A stretch of DNA of 34,940 nt, taken from assembly GCA_002320385.1 (NCBI GenBank), contig DCKN01000073.1, positions 1 through 34,940 on the forward strand, in the 5' to 3' direction. This DNA comes from Proteobacteria bacterium UBA1673 (lineage in GTDB: Bacteria; Pseudomonadota; Gammaproteobacteria; Comchoanobacterales; Comchoanobacteraceae). This document shows positions 1 to 7,792 of the stretch, piece by piece; position 1 is the stretch's first letter; each line of letters starts with the position of its first letter. The translations under genes were made by a program, and so were the position numbers. The notes under the pieces were generated by a model. The model worked only from the letters and a program-made list of their open reading frames with translations. It had not been told where the DNA came from and made no database searches.

Positions 1-636
1 CGCTCTCATGTTGATATTATGATTATTTTCGCATTTTTTTATGATCGCATTCCTAATGTGAAATTTTTTCTAAAGCGATCACTGATGTACGTCCCTTTTT
101 TGGGACAGGTCTGTTATCTCTTGAACTATATTTTTGTTCAAAAAATCTCAACTGATTCGGTACGCAAAAATCCTAAACTTGTCCATCAGCAACGTGAGAA
201 GATAAAAAAGCAATGCCAAGAGCTTACTAGCGCTCCGGTAACGCTTGCTGTATTTGCAGAGGGAACAAGGTTTTCTGAAGATAAAAAAGCGAGACAGAAG
301 ACTCTGCGATTTGAAAACTTATTATCTCCTCAGCCAGCTGGTCTTGCCTTGGCTATTGAGGCATGTGCGCAATCGGTTGATCAACTTTTGGATGTGACAC
401 TGGTTTATGATGTAGGGTTTGTATCAGTCTGGCTGCTTTTGTCAGGTCAAGTGAGTACGATTGAGGTGCATCTAGAGTCACATAGTTTGGCAGAGATGCA
501 GCTTGTTGGTGATTATGTCAAAGATAGACAGTTTCGTAAGCGATTTACTGATTGGGTCCGTTATTTGTGGCAGAGAAAAGATGCATTGATGACCAATGCT
601 CTAGCTCGTTTGCGCCGTAAACACTCTGCGTGCTGA
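1..636 (+). CDS. yihG: YihG-like lysophospholipid acyltransferase, 5' end cut by window
   Basis: The frame is open from base 1, so the gene begins left of the window; the ATG at 19 is internal. The product resembles the E. coli YihG branch of the PlsC/LPLAT family, which transfers acyl chains to lysophospholipids at the inner membrane. The first visible residues, RSHVDI, align with the end of the family's NHxSxxD catalytic box, so the Asp is present and the His lies outside. The second family box is EGTRF. The C-terminal half (LSGQVSTIEVHLES, GDYVKDRQFRKRF, LWQRKDAL) follows YihG closely in order and spacing. It ends at TGA 634-636, and dusA follows after 85 bp with its own promoter. Recognition is from memory of the family. 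Substrate and chain specificity cannot be read from the sequence. Confidence 0.75.
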   Translation, partial: RSHVDIMIIFAFFYDRIPNVKFFLKRSLMYVPFLGQVCYLLNYIFVQKISTDSVRKNPKLVHQQREKIKKQCQELTSAPVTLAVFAEGTRFSEDKKARQKTLRFENLLSPQPAGLALAIEACAQSVDQLLDVTLVYDVGFVSVWLLLSGQVSTIEVHLESHSLAEMQLVGDYVKDRQFRKRFTDWVRYLWQRKDALMTNALARLRRKHSAC

Positions 637-674
637 TTAGACGCGTGTTCTATGGTGATTTTCTGCTATGATCC

Positions 675-683
675 TGATATAAT
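675..683 (+). promoter_or_regulatory. extended -10 promoter of dusA
   Basis: TGaTATAAT, a perfect -10 hexamer (678-683) with the TGn extension. The hexamer 17 bp upstream (GTGATT, 655-660) is a poor -35, as is common for extended -10 promoters. The start site would be near 690, about 32 nt before the dusA ATG. Confidence 0.5.
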
Positions 684-721
684 ATCTTTTTCATAATAAT
701 AGTATTCATTTACCTGGTGGT

Positions 722-1708
722 ATGATGCACCGATTGCAAATTGCTCCAATGATGGGTTATACCCATCGACATTACCGTTATTTGATGAGGCGCTTGTGCC
801 CAGATGCTTTGTTGTATTCTGAGATGATTACGACAGGTGCACTGCTATTTGGCGATGCCCATCGTTATTTGGCTCATGATGCTACTGAACAGCCGGTGGC
901 GTTACAGCTTGGCGGCAATGATCCTAGTGCGCTCGCTCAGTGTGCATCAATGGCTGTTGAGAATGGTTATACGCAGATCAATCTGAATGTTGGTTGTCCG
1001 TCTTCGCGTGTTAAAGAAGGTGGTATCGGCGCTAGCTTGTATCGATCTCCACAATTGGTTGCTGAGTGTGTTACCGCTATGTGTGCTGCTGTGTCTGTGC
1101 CAGTCACGGTTAAATGTCGAATAGGGGTTGATGATTGTGATCAGTTTGACTATTTGGTAGATTTTGCCAATAAGGTTGATCTTGCAGGCGCTGCTTATCT
1201 TGTTGTTCATGCCCGTAAGGCATGGTTATCGGGACTTAATCCGAAACAAAACCGCACTATTCCACCTTTGCGTTACGATGTTGTACGTGATTTGTCCGGG
1301 TGTGTTGATATTCCTATTGTTCTAAATGGTGGGTTAACTGATGTGGATAGTATCAAGCAGCAGCTCGATGTTTTTCCTGGTGTCATGGTTGGTCGTTATG
1401 CTTGCTCTCATCCACTTGAGTTATCTGAGTTTAGTCGAGGCGGCCCTCCAAGTGCTCTGTTTATCGCAGATATTTTGAAGGATTATTTTTCATATATGTC
1501 GGATCGTTTACAGCAAGGAGATCGGGTATCTTTTATGATACAGCCGTTGCATGGTTTTTTTAGGGCCTCGAGAGGCGCAAAGCGTTGGCGATCGTTGCTT
1601 GGCGCAATGCAAACTGGATTATTATCAGGTCGTGGTACGCCAGCTGATTATTTTGAAGAGATATTGGCACACGTGCAGTTGAGTGATCGTCACTCACTCC
1701 TCGACTGA
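722..1708 (+). CDS. dusA: tRNA-dihydrouridine(20/20a) synthase DusA
   Basis: FMN-dependent enzyme that reduces uridine 20/20a in the D-loop of tRNA. At 328 aa it has the family length. The N-terminus RLQIAPMMGYT matches the DusA start of the TIM barrel. The catalytic Cys is C92 in NLNVGCPSSRV, and the FMN/RNA-binding residues are seen in VKCRIGVDD (K131) and VVHARKAWLSGL (H163, R165, K166). Two ATG codons stand in tandem (722 and 725); either may be used, with GGTGG just upstream. The gene lies behind an extended -10 promoter. It converges on tolC, and the two reading frames overlap by 15 bp at their 3' ends. Nothing essential appears missing. Confidence 0.93.
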   Translation: MMHRLQIAPMMGYTHRHYRYLMRRLCPDALLYSEMITTGALLFGDAHRYLAHDATEQPVALQLGGNDPSALAQCASMAVENGYTQINLNVGCPSSRVKEGGIGASLYRSPQLVAECVTAMCAAVSVPVTVKCRIGVDDCDQFDYLVDFANKVDLAGAAYLVVHARKAWLSGLNPKQNRTIPPLRYDVVRDLSGCVDIPIVLNGGLTDVDSIKQQLDVFPGVMVGRYACSHPLELSEFSRGGPPSALFIADILKDYFSYMSDRLQQGDRVSFMIQPLHGFFRASRGAKRWRSLLGAMQTGLLSGRGTPADYFEEILAHVQLSDRHSLLD

Positions 1709-3088
1709 AGGGATATCAATTATTTTGTTGAGATCTTGGCTGATTTCATTAATGTCTTTGGGGGATATGACACCAGATTCAGTGAGCAAATTAATTAAAC
1801 TAAATAAGTAGTGGTATCTTGAAGATTCTAGACTTTGTTGGTCGCTGCGTACATTCGATATATTTTCAAGTGTTTCTAAAACGGTGACAGCGCCTTCTTT
1901 TAGGCTAATTCTGGATAATCGTAACATTTCTTTCGAGCTTTCGAGCGCCGACTTCTGGGTCTCAATGACTTTGATTCCTAGTTTTAATTGGCGATAGAGT
2001 CGTTTGATCGTGCGAATGATAACTTGTGTATCGTTTTTTTGGGTTGTTTTGGCTAGTTTGATATTTTCTTGATATTTTAGATTATCATAATAGCGTTTCC
2101 CGCCATTAAAAAGCGGATAGCTCAAGGTGATCGCGCCATCATATTTACGGTTTTCTAGTTTGTCACCCGTGATACTGGATGCGCTCCCATTGTCTGGTTT
2201 AATTGATTGACTTGGATATTTGTAATGATTGTAGTTTGCGTTCAGTGATAGTGTTGGGAGATAATTGCTTGCAGTTGCCTTTTGTTGTAGTTTTGCCTGC
2301 TGGAGATTATTTTCTGAGATTTTTAGATGAAGATTATTGTCTTTTGCGTCTTTGATCCAGTGTTCTAGAGCTGGTAAGCTCAATGATAATGACTTTGGAG
2401 CGCTGCCTAGGATGCTAATTTTAGTGAATTGATTATTGCCAATTGAGTCAGCAAGTATGTCTTTCTGATTATTGATGATTTGCTGTGCTTCAATGATATT
2501 TGCCTGTACGCGTTTGGCTTGGGCTTGCATTTCAAGTAGTTGTGATTTGGTCATTGATCCGTACTTAACTTGTACTTCAATGTCTCTGAGGCGCTTAAGT
2601 GTTTCGTCTTCTTCAGATTTGAGAAATATAAAGTTTTCAATTGCTAGTACCAGTTGAAAATACTGGTCTGAGACGGTTAACGATAAATTTTGTAAAGCAT
2701 CTTGGTAGATCAGTAAGTCTTGCAATGCTTGTTGGTTTGCTCTGGAAAAAAGATAATAGCTATTCATGTTGAATAGCTCTTGCGTCATACTGATGCTACC
2801 TTTTTTTTCATCATAGTTTCTTTTTACGTCGAGCCCTTGGTTAGACGCATCTGGATAGGTAATGCCGTGGCGACTATTGGATTGGGCCAATGAAATTTGC
2901 GGAAGTAAGTATGATAGTGCGATATTTTTGTCGTTCTTGTTGGTCAGCCATGTCGATCTGGCCTGTTGTAGAGGTAAATTGTTTTGCGAAGCCATATCCA
3001 TGGCTTTGCTTAATGTTAATGTGTAGCCTCTCGCGGTTACCGCAAGTATTACAATCGAAATATTGAGACAATAATTGAGATTGCGCAT
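1694..3088 (-). CDS. tolC: TolC-family outer-membrane efflux/secretion channel
   Basis: Outer-membrane channel partner of type I secretion and RND/MFS efflux pumps. At 464 aa it is slightly shorter than E. coli TolC. A hydrophobic signal segment (about residues 8-20) precedes the mature part, which opens with TLTLSKAMDMASQNN, the usual first OEP repeat helix. Two structural repeats are visible: the first around residues 25-225 and the second from about 240 on, with the typical LSYPLFNGG strand and the LKEGAVTVLETLENI helix. The assignment is supported by position: in enterobacteria tolC is also divergent from nudF with parE downstream. No pump or membrane-fusion gene is beside it, so it probably serves several systems. 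It shares a 136-bp divergent intergenic region with nudF. Confidence 0.88.
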   Translation of the reverse strand: MRNLNYCLNISIVILAVTARGYTLTLSKAMDMASQNNLPLQQARSTWLTNKNDKNIALSYLLPQISLAQSNSRHGITYPDASNQGLDVKRNYDEKKGSISMTQELFNMNSYYLFSRANQQALQDLLIYQDALQNLSLTVSDQYFQLVLAIENFIFLKSEEDETLKRLRDIEVQVKYGSMTKSQLLEMQAQAKRVQANIIEAQQIINNQKDILADSIGNNQFTKISILGSAPKSLSLSLPALEHWIKDAKDNNLHLKISENNLQQAKLQQKATASNYLPTLSLNANYNHYKYPSQSIKPDNGSASSITGDKLENRKYDGAITLSYPLFNGGKRYYDNLKYQENIKLAKTTQKNDTQVIIRTIKRLYRQLKLGIKVIETQKSALESSKEMLRLSRISLKEGAVTVLETLENISNVRSDQQSLESSRYHYLFSLINLLTESGVISPKDINEISQDLNKIIDIPSVEE

Positions 3089-3224
3089 ACGATTTGATGT
3101 CTTCTCTTCAAATTGTATTAGAGCATAATATTGATTTAATTACTAGGTAAGTGATCTTGTGGTTTTCGCTTGAAGAAAAGATTAATGCTGTTTGTAACCT
3201 TGTCAGGGTTGGGTTAAGGGTGGT

Positions 3225-3902
3225 ATGCTTGTTTTCGTATTTTCAGGGTCATTTATGTCAAAGTCATCTATGCAAAAATTAGCGCGCTCGAGTGATGTTT
3301 CAGTGATGAATAAAGATGTTCTTTGGCGTCATCCACGAGGCTTTTACGCTGCTTGTCAGATTGAGTACACCAAACTACGTTTTGATAAGTCTGAAGTATT
3401 TCATCTTCGTAGGACGGTTATCGATAAACAGCCTGCTGTCATCATGCTTCCTTATGACCCTCACACAGACCAAGTTGTTATGATAGAGCAAATTAGACCA
3501 GTAACCGTTTTTACAGGCTGTGAGCAGCCAAGTATTTTTGAATGTTGCGCTGGTTTAATTGATGAAGGAGAGACGCCAGAAGACGCAGGATTGAGAGAAC
3601 TTCAAGAAGAATGCGGGCTTCGTGCTAAGTGCGTTGAAAAAATATCTGAGTACTGGGTAAGCCCAGGCTGGACAACTGAAAAGATTCATCTGTACGTTGC
3701 TTGTGTGGATGCGACTGGCGCTGGGGGGATTCACGGAGAGTCAAATGAGTGTGAGTCCATAAGGGTGTTCACCATTTCTTCAGATGACTTATTTCTCTGT
3801 GCTGATCAAGGCAAGATTGATAACGGTGGTCTGTTGATTGGTGCCTTGTGGTTGGCTCGACATCGAGATCGTTTGCGCCAAGCTTGGGCGGATCTTAAAT
3901 AA
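3225..3902 (+). CDS. nudF: ADP-ribose pyrophosphatase NudF
   Basis: Nudix hydrolase that cleaves ADP-ribose to AMP and ribose 5-phosphate. The full Nudix box (GX5EX7REUXEEXGU) is present: G110 to L132 counted from the upstream ATG, with REL and EECGL in place. The flanking motifs PAVIMLPYDP, VVMIEQIRP and GIHGESNE are those of the E. coli NudF subfamily rather than of MutT. From 3225 the protein is 225 aa. A second in-frame ATG at 3255 (MSKSSMQKL) gives 215 aa, closer to the usual 210, and removes a hydrophobic stub; I favour 3255, although AAGGG upstream of 3225 is also a usable binding site. parE starts 18 bp downstream, so the two are probably cotranscribed. In E. coli yqiB, cpdA and yqiA stand between them; here they are absent. 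Confidence 0.88.
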   Translation: MLVFVFSGSFMSKSSMQKLARSSDVSVMNKDVLWRHPRGFYAACQIEYTKLRFDKSEVFHLRRTVIDKQPAVIMLPYDPHTDQVVMIEQIRPVTVFTGCEQPSIFECCAGLIDEGETPEDAGLRELQEECGLRAKCVEKISEYWVSPGWTTEKIHLYVACVDATGAGGIHGESNECESIRVFTISSDDLFLCADQGKIDNGGLLIGALWLARHRDRLRQAWADLK

Positions 3903-3907
3903 TAAAA

Positions 3908-3913
3908 AGAGGA
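3908..3913 (+). promoter_or_regulatory. ribosome binding site deciding the parE start
   Basis: AGAGGA is 7 nt before GTG 3921 but only 1 nt before the in-frame TTG at 3915. The spacing favours the GTG, giving a protein that begins MVDNSYNADALQVL. Confidence 0.6.
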
Positions 3914-3920
3914 ATTGAAA

Positions 3921-5816
3921 GTGGTAGATAATTCTTATAATGCAGACGCGCTACAGGTTTTGGATGGATTAGATCCTGTCCGTAAGCGCCCGAATATGTA
4001 TACAGATACATCACGTCCTAATCATATGGTTCAAGAGCCAATTGATAATGGGGTAGATGAGGCATTGGCTGGACATGCGACTAAGATTATTGTTGAGCTT
4101 GCTCGTGACGGCGCAGTGTGTGTCACTGATAATGGGCGGGGTATGCCAGTGGATATCCACCCTAAATTTAATATTAGCGGTGTCGAATTGATTCTGACTA
4201 AATTACATGCTGGTGCAAAGTTTTCTAATAAGAATTATCAATTTTCTGGCGGGTTACATGGCGTTGGTATTTCCGTAACGAATGCGTTGTCTTCAATTTT
4301 AGAGGTGACGGTTAAGCGAGATGGTGAAGTCCATCAAATGACATTCAAAGATGGTTATGTTGACTCCCCGTTGGTGTCGGTGGGTAAAGTGGCAAAACGT
4401 GATACGGGTACGAGTATTCGTTTTGTGCCAGATCCTCAGTATTTTGACAATCCTGCTGTTCATGCTGGAGAGTTGGCGCATTTGTTGAGAGCAAAGGCGA
4501 TTCTTTGTGCCGGTTTAGAGGTTAAGTTTGTCGATGAGGCACATGAAGTTGAGAGAATTTGGCACTATCCAACTGGTATTGAAGGTTATGTTAATGATGC
4601 GGTCAAGGATGTTGATGTGATGCCGAGTCCTCCGTATGTTCAACGTGTGAGTCATGACGACTTTACTATGGACTGGTTGGTTACTTGGGCGCCTAATGGC
4701 GGATTGGATCTTCGTGAGAGCTATGTTAATTTGATTCCGACTCCGCAGGGCGGTACGCATGTTAATGGGCTCAGATTAGGTCTTTTAGAGGCGGTTCGTG
4801 AATTTTGTGAGCTCAGACAACTGTGTCCGAAAGGGTTAAAGCTTCGTGCTGAGGATATCTGGGAAAGCTGTTTATTTATTATTTCTATAAAAATTCCCGA
4901 GCCACAATTCGCAGGGCAGACAAAACAACGGCTTGTCAATCAACAGATCACTAGTAAGATCTCTAGTCTTGTGCATGATCAGTTCAGTTTATGGTTAAAT
5001 CGACATGTTGGCGAAGCAGAGGCATTGGTTGCCTATTTTATAGAGGTAGCTCAATCACGGATCCGTGCAGGTCAAAAAACTTTACGAAAAAAATATGTGG
5101 CAGGTCCAAGATTGCCAGGTAAGCTTACTGACTGTTTGTCGCAGTCCACAATGGATAGTGAGTTATTCCTTGTAGAAGGCGATTCGGCTGGCGGGTCTGC
5201 ACGTCAAGCTCGTGATAAGAGTACGCAGGCAGTACTACCCCTGAAGGGAAAAATTATGAATACCTGGGAAGTCGACCAAGACAAGCTTTTGCAGTCGAAA
5301 GAGGTTCACGATATTGCCGTCGCAATTGGTGTTGACCCGGGTAGTGATGACTTATCGCAACTTCGTTATGGTAAGATTTGTATTTTGACAGATGCTGACT
5401 CTGATGGGAGCCATATTAGTACGCTCTTGTGTGCGTTGTTTTTAAAACATTTTCGCCCCGTTGTGGAAAAAGGACATGTTTTTGTTGCGCTGCCGCCGTT
5501 GTATCGAATTGATCATCACAAGCAAGTTTACTATGCTCAAGACGACGCTGAAAAAGAACATATTTTAGCGCAAATTAAACAAAAACAACCAAATGCTAAT
5601 TTAACCATTCTTCGCTTCAAAGGTCTTGGTGAAATGGATGCATTACAGCTGAGAGAGACGACGATGGCTGTGCAAACACGTCGTCTTTTACAATTAGATT
5701 GTGATGAATGGCAGACGGACTGTGCCATGTTCGGTCAACTGCTTGCAAAAAAACAGGTCGCTAATCGTCGTCGGTGGTTAATGGAGAAAGGGAAGCTTGC
5801 AGACTTGCTTGATTAA
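3921..5816 (+). CDS. parE: DNA topoisomerase IV subunit B (ParE)
   Basis: ATPase subunit of topoisomerase IV, which decatenates daughter chromosomes together with ParC (not in the window). The length, 631 aa from GTG 3921, is that of the E. coli-type short ParE rather than GyrB. The GHKL ATPase is intact: E39 and N43 in EPIDNGVDEAL, D70 in TDNGRGMPV, and the lid motif GGLHGVGIS. The transducer part carries SYVNLIPTPQGGTHVNGLR. The TOPRIM part has E419 in LVEGDSAGGSA and D491/D493/D495 in DADSDGSH. The C-terminal RFKGLGEMD is conserved. The start was chosen from the ribosome binding site spacing; a TTG at 3915 would add two residues. It follows nudF closely, in a shortened version of the enterobacterial tolC/nudF...parE neighbourhood. 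Confidence 0.95.
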   Translation: MVDNSYNADALQVLDGLDPVRKRPNMYTDTSRPNHMVQEPIDNGVDEALAGHATKIIVELARDGAVCVTDNGRGMPVDIHPKFNISGVELILTKLHAGAKFSNKNYQFSGGLHGVGISVTNALSSILEVTVKRDGEVHQMTFKDGYVDSPLVSVGKVAKRDTGTSIRFVPDPQYFDNPAVHAGELAHLLRAKAILCAGLEVKFVDEAHEVERIWHYPTGIEGYVNDAVKDVDVMPSPPYVQRVSHDDFTMDWLVTWAPNGGLDLRESYVNLIPTPQGGTHVNGLRLGLLEAVREFCELRQLCPKGLKLRAEDIWESCLFIISIKIPEPQFAGQTKQRLVNQQITSKISSLVHDQFSLWLNRHVGEAEALVAYFIEVAQSRIRAGQKTLRKKYVAGPRLPGKLTDCLSQSTMDSELFLVEGDSAGGSARQARDKSTQAVLPLKGKIMNTWEVDQDKLLQSKEVHDIAVAIGVDPGSDDLSQLRYGKICILTDADSDGSHISTLLCALFLKHFRPVVEKGHVFVALPPLYRIDHHKQVYYAQDDAEKEHILAQIKQKQPNANLTILRFKGLGEMDALQLRETTMAVQTRRLLQLDCDEWQTDCAMFGQLLAKKQVANRRRWLMEKGKLADLLD

Positions 5817-5847
5817 ATCCTGTCACGCCGTTAACAGACTCCAGGTG

Positions 5848-5876
5848 TTTACAAAATAAATATATTTTTGTATAAT
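5848..5876 (+). promoter_or_regulatory. sigma-70 promoter of the ATP/ADP translocase gene
   Basis: TTTACA (5848-5853), a 17-bp spacer, then TATAAT (5871-5876). Transcription would start near 5883, leaving a leader of about 80 nt before the preferred ATG at 5964. The leader contains the hairpin at 5889-5934. The promoter position argues against the upstream ATG at 5868, which lies inside it. Confidence 0.6.
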
Positions 5877-5888
5877 TACCGTCTTGTG

Positions 5889-5942
5889 ATGCTTTTAGTG
5901 GCTAAAAACATTTGCTTTTTGCCACTAAAAGCATTGTTTTTT
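5889..5942 (+). terminator. perfect 14-bp hairpin plus T tract: parE terminator or leader attenuator
   Basis: The arms ATGCTTTTAGTGGC (5889-5902) and GCCACTAAAAGCAT (5921-5934) are exact inverse complements around an 18-nt loop, and six T residues (5937-5942) follow. This is a textbook intrinsic terminator shape. It could end parE transcripts, whose stop is 73 nt upstream. It also lies downstream of the best promoter for the translocase gene, so it would stand inside that gene's leader and could act as an attenuator. An alternative promoter overlapping the right arm (TTGCCA 5919-5924) has a weak -10. Confidence 0.65.
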
Positions 5943-5963
5943 ACTAAATGTATGGGGTGGTTT

Positions 5964-7481
5964 ATGGAGATTAAAGACCAGAAAATGTCTGGCCTACGGT
6001 TGGCGTTGTTTCCGATTGCTGACAATGAATTGAGCAAGTTTTTACCGATGTGTGGAATGATTTTTTGCACGATTTTTGCATACAGCTTGTTGAGAGCTTA
6101 CAAGGATGCACTTGTACTTTCCGCGCCAGGTTCGGGTGCAGAAGTTCTACCATTTTTGAAAATTTATGTTGTATTCCCGGTCACCATTATGGCGACTATA
6201 GGGTACATGAAATTGCGTAAAGTCTTTGATGTTTCCAGAGCATATTATACGATTATATCCACGTTTATAGGCATTTTTGCTCTGTTTGCGTTGGTCTTGC
6301 ATCCGTTTAGTGCTTACATACACCCTAGTCCCGAGTGGTTATCTGGTATGCAAGCAGCGTATCCCCCTCTCAAGTACTTTTTTGCAATCCTTGGAAGTTG
6401 GAGTTATGCGTTGTTTTATGTCTCTGCCGAATTGTGGGGCACGTTTGCATTGAGCGTACTATTTTGGCAGTTTGCAAACGAAACAACGTCGCCTAGTCAG
6501 TCAAAACGATTTTACCCGCTTTATGTTATGGTCGGTAATATTTCACTTCTTTTTCTCTTTCCTGTGCTCAAGCATATCTCACAAAATCCAAATAGTGATG
6601 TTCTTGAGGTTTGTAGCATTGCCGTGTTTTTTGGGCTTTTACTGATGTATTTCTTCTCACGAGCAATCAGTGTAGCTAAGCAAGAGCAGAGTAATGAAAA
6701 AATTGTCAAAAAGAAGAAAAAGAAACTATCAATGGCTGAGAGTTTTGCTGTGTTATTCAAATCGGAATATGTCGGCTACATCGCTCTTCTTGTGCTGTCA
6801 TACGGCTTTATCATTAATGTTGTTGAAGTGGTATGGAAAGCCCAGCTAAAACAGCTATATCCGTCTCGTCAAGCTTTGATTGAGTTTAACTCTTATTACA
6901 CTTTTCTGACGGGCGTGGCGACGATCATCATGAATTATCTTAGTAAAGGCGTCATACGAAAAATGGGCTGGCTTACTGGTGCGATCATCACTCCGATTGC
7001 GTCTGGGGTGTTGAGTTGCCTATTCTTTGTATACATTCTTGGTCAGTCTATGTTCTCTTCGGTTGCCATTTTCTTGCAGATGGCGCCGCTTACTTTTGCT
7101 GTCTGGTTTGGTGCATGGGCAGTACTGTTAACAAAGGGTTCGAAGTATTCTTTTTTCGATCCAACTAAAGAAATGGCATTCATCCCGCTAGATCCTGATC
7201 TTAAGGTTAATGGTAAAGCTGCAGTAGACGGGGTAGGCGGTCGTCTCGGTAAATCTGCTGGTGGTCTTGTGACATCAACGTTACTTGTGCTTTACTCCAC
7301 ATCTGATGCTGCTGCTACTGCATTTGATATTGCACCTGTGTTGTTTGGCTTAGTGGCGTTGCTCACCTTTGCATGGCTTTTCTCGGTTGTTCGCCTCAGT
7401 ATTCTCTATAACGATGCTGTTGAGAGAACAGAGCGAGAAGAGGGTGAGCAGCACGGACAATTGCAGGCTGCGTCAACCTAA
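5964..7481 (+). CDS. tlcA: ATP/ADP translocase, NTT/TLC family
   Basis: Inner-membrane nucleotide transporter of the type found in Rickettsia, Chlamydiae and plastids, which classically exchanges cytosolic ADP for host ATP. The protein follows the Rickettsia Tlc1 pattern from end to end: an N-terminal FPIADNELSKFLPM, LRAYKDALVL in helix 1, AELWGTFALSVLFWQFAN, a lysine-rich cytoplasmic loop (KKKKKK) before SMAESFAVLF, YVGYIALLVLSYG, SFFDPTKEMAFIPLD, and AAVDGVGGRLGKSAGG. About 11-12 hydrophobic segments are visible. An open frame extends up to 5868, but that ATG lies in the promoter; from 5964 (GGGG 6 nt upstream) the length is 505 aa, close to Tlc1. An ATG at 5952 is a second option. Family membership is very clear. 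Whether it imports ATP or another nucleotide, and in which direction, cannot be told from sequence alone. Confidence 0.95.
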   Translation: MEIKDQKMSGLRLALFPIADNELSKFLPMCGMIFCTIFAYSLLRAYKDALVLSAPGSGAEVLPFLKIYVVFPVTIMATIGYMKLRKVFDVSRAYYTIISTFIGIFALFALVLHPFSAYIHPSPEWLSGMQAAYPPLKYFFAILGSWSYALFYVSAELWGTFALSVLFWQFANETTSPSQSKRFYPLYVMVGNISLLFLFPVLKHISQNPNSDVLEVCSIAVFFGLLLMYFFSRAISVAKQEQSNEKIVKKKKKKLSMAESFAVLFKSEYVGYIALLVLSYGFIINVVEVVWKAQLKQLYPSRQALIEFNSYYTFLTGVATIIMNYLSKGVIRKMGWLTGAIITPIASGVLSCLFFVYILGQSMFSSVAIFLQMAPLTFAVWFGAWAVLLTKGSKYSFFDPTKEMAFIPLDPDLKVNGKAAVDGVGGRLGKSAGGLVTSTLLVLYSTSDAAATAFDIAPVLFGLVALLTFAWLFSVVRLSILYNDAVERTEREEGEQHGQLQAAST

Positions 7482-7518
7482 TCACACTGAATTTGGGTGT
7501 CATCTCCCTTATAATCTG

Positions 7519-7549
7519 AAAAAGCGTATCTTTATGGTGCGCTTTTTTT
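7519..7549 (+). terminator. intrinsic terminator after the ATP/ADP translocase
   Basis: AAAAAGCG (7519-7526) pairs with CGCTTTTT (7540-7547) around a 13-nt loop, ending in a run of seven T (7543-7549). It starts 37 nt after the stop codon. Confidence 0.7.
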
Positions 7550-7792
7550 ATGCGGCGTCAGTATAGATATATGCTCGTGCGGTAACAAAACTTGGGATAG
7601 AAAGTGAAGATGGTAGCACCCATTGGGCATCATAATGCTTTTAATTGGGTATGAGTGTTTCGTTTGGATTGGTGGTGTTATGGTAAGAACGGTTGTGATT
7701 GAATGGTATTTGCGACTTTTGTAAGTCGCTTCAGGAGGATTCTTCTTCGTTTCAAGCAGTCGATGTAGCTCTAAGCTTGCATTTGCGCATCT
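7550..7792. other. intergenic, no gene seen
   Basis: The region lies between the translocase terminator and the 3' end of murA; the full gap between the two genes is 7482-7792. A 7-bp perfect stem with a 4-nt loop (GCGACTT 7712-7718 and AAGTCGC 7723-7729) has no T tract on either strand, so its role is unclear; it might stabilise or end the mla-murA message. A 29-codon reading frame at 7635-7724 has no convincing ribosome binding site. No tRNA-like T-loop motif was found. Confidence 0.4.

Noticed and set aside
5868..5963. N-terminal extension of the ATP/ADP translocase
   Set aside because: The upstream ATG lies in the predicted -10 region, the extension spans the hairpin, and the homologous family begins at about the residue encoded from 5964.
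7635..7724. 29-codon frame between the translocase and murA
   Set aside because: It lacks a Shine-Dalgarno site and any family resemblance, and it ends inside a hairpin; too short to support.
7712..7729. Hairpin as terminator of the mla-murA operon
   Set aside because: The stem is perfect but no T tract follows on the minus strand, so a terminator call is not supported.
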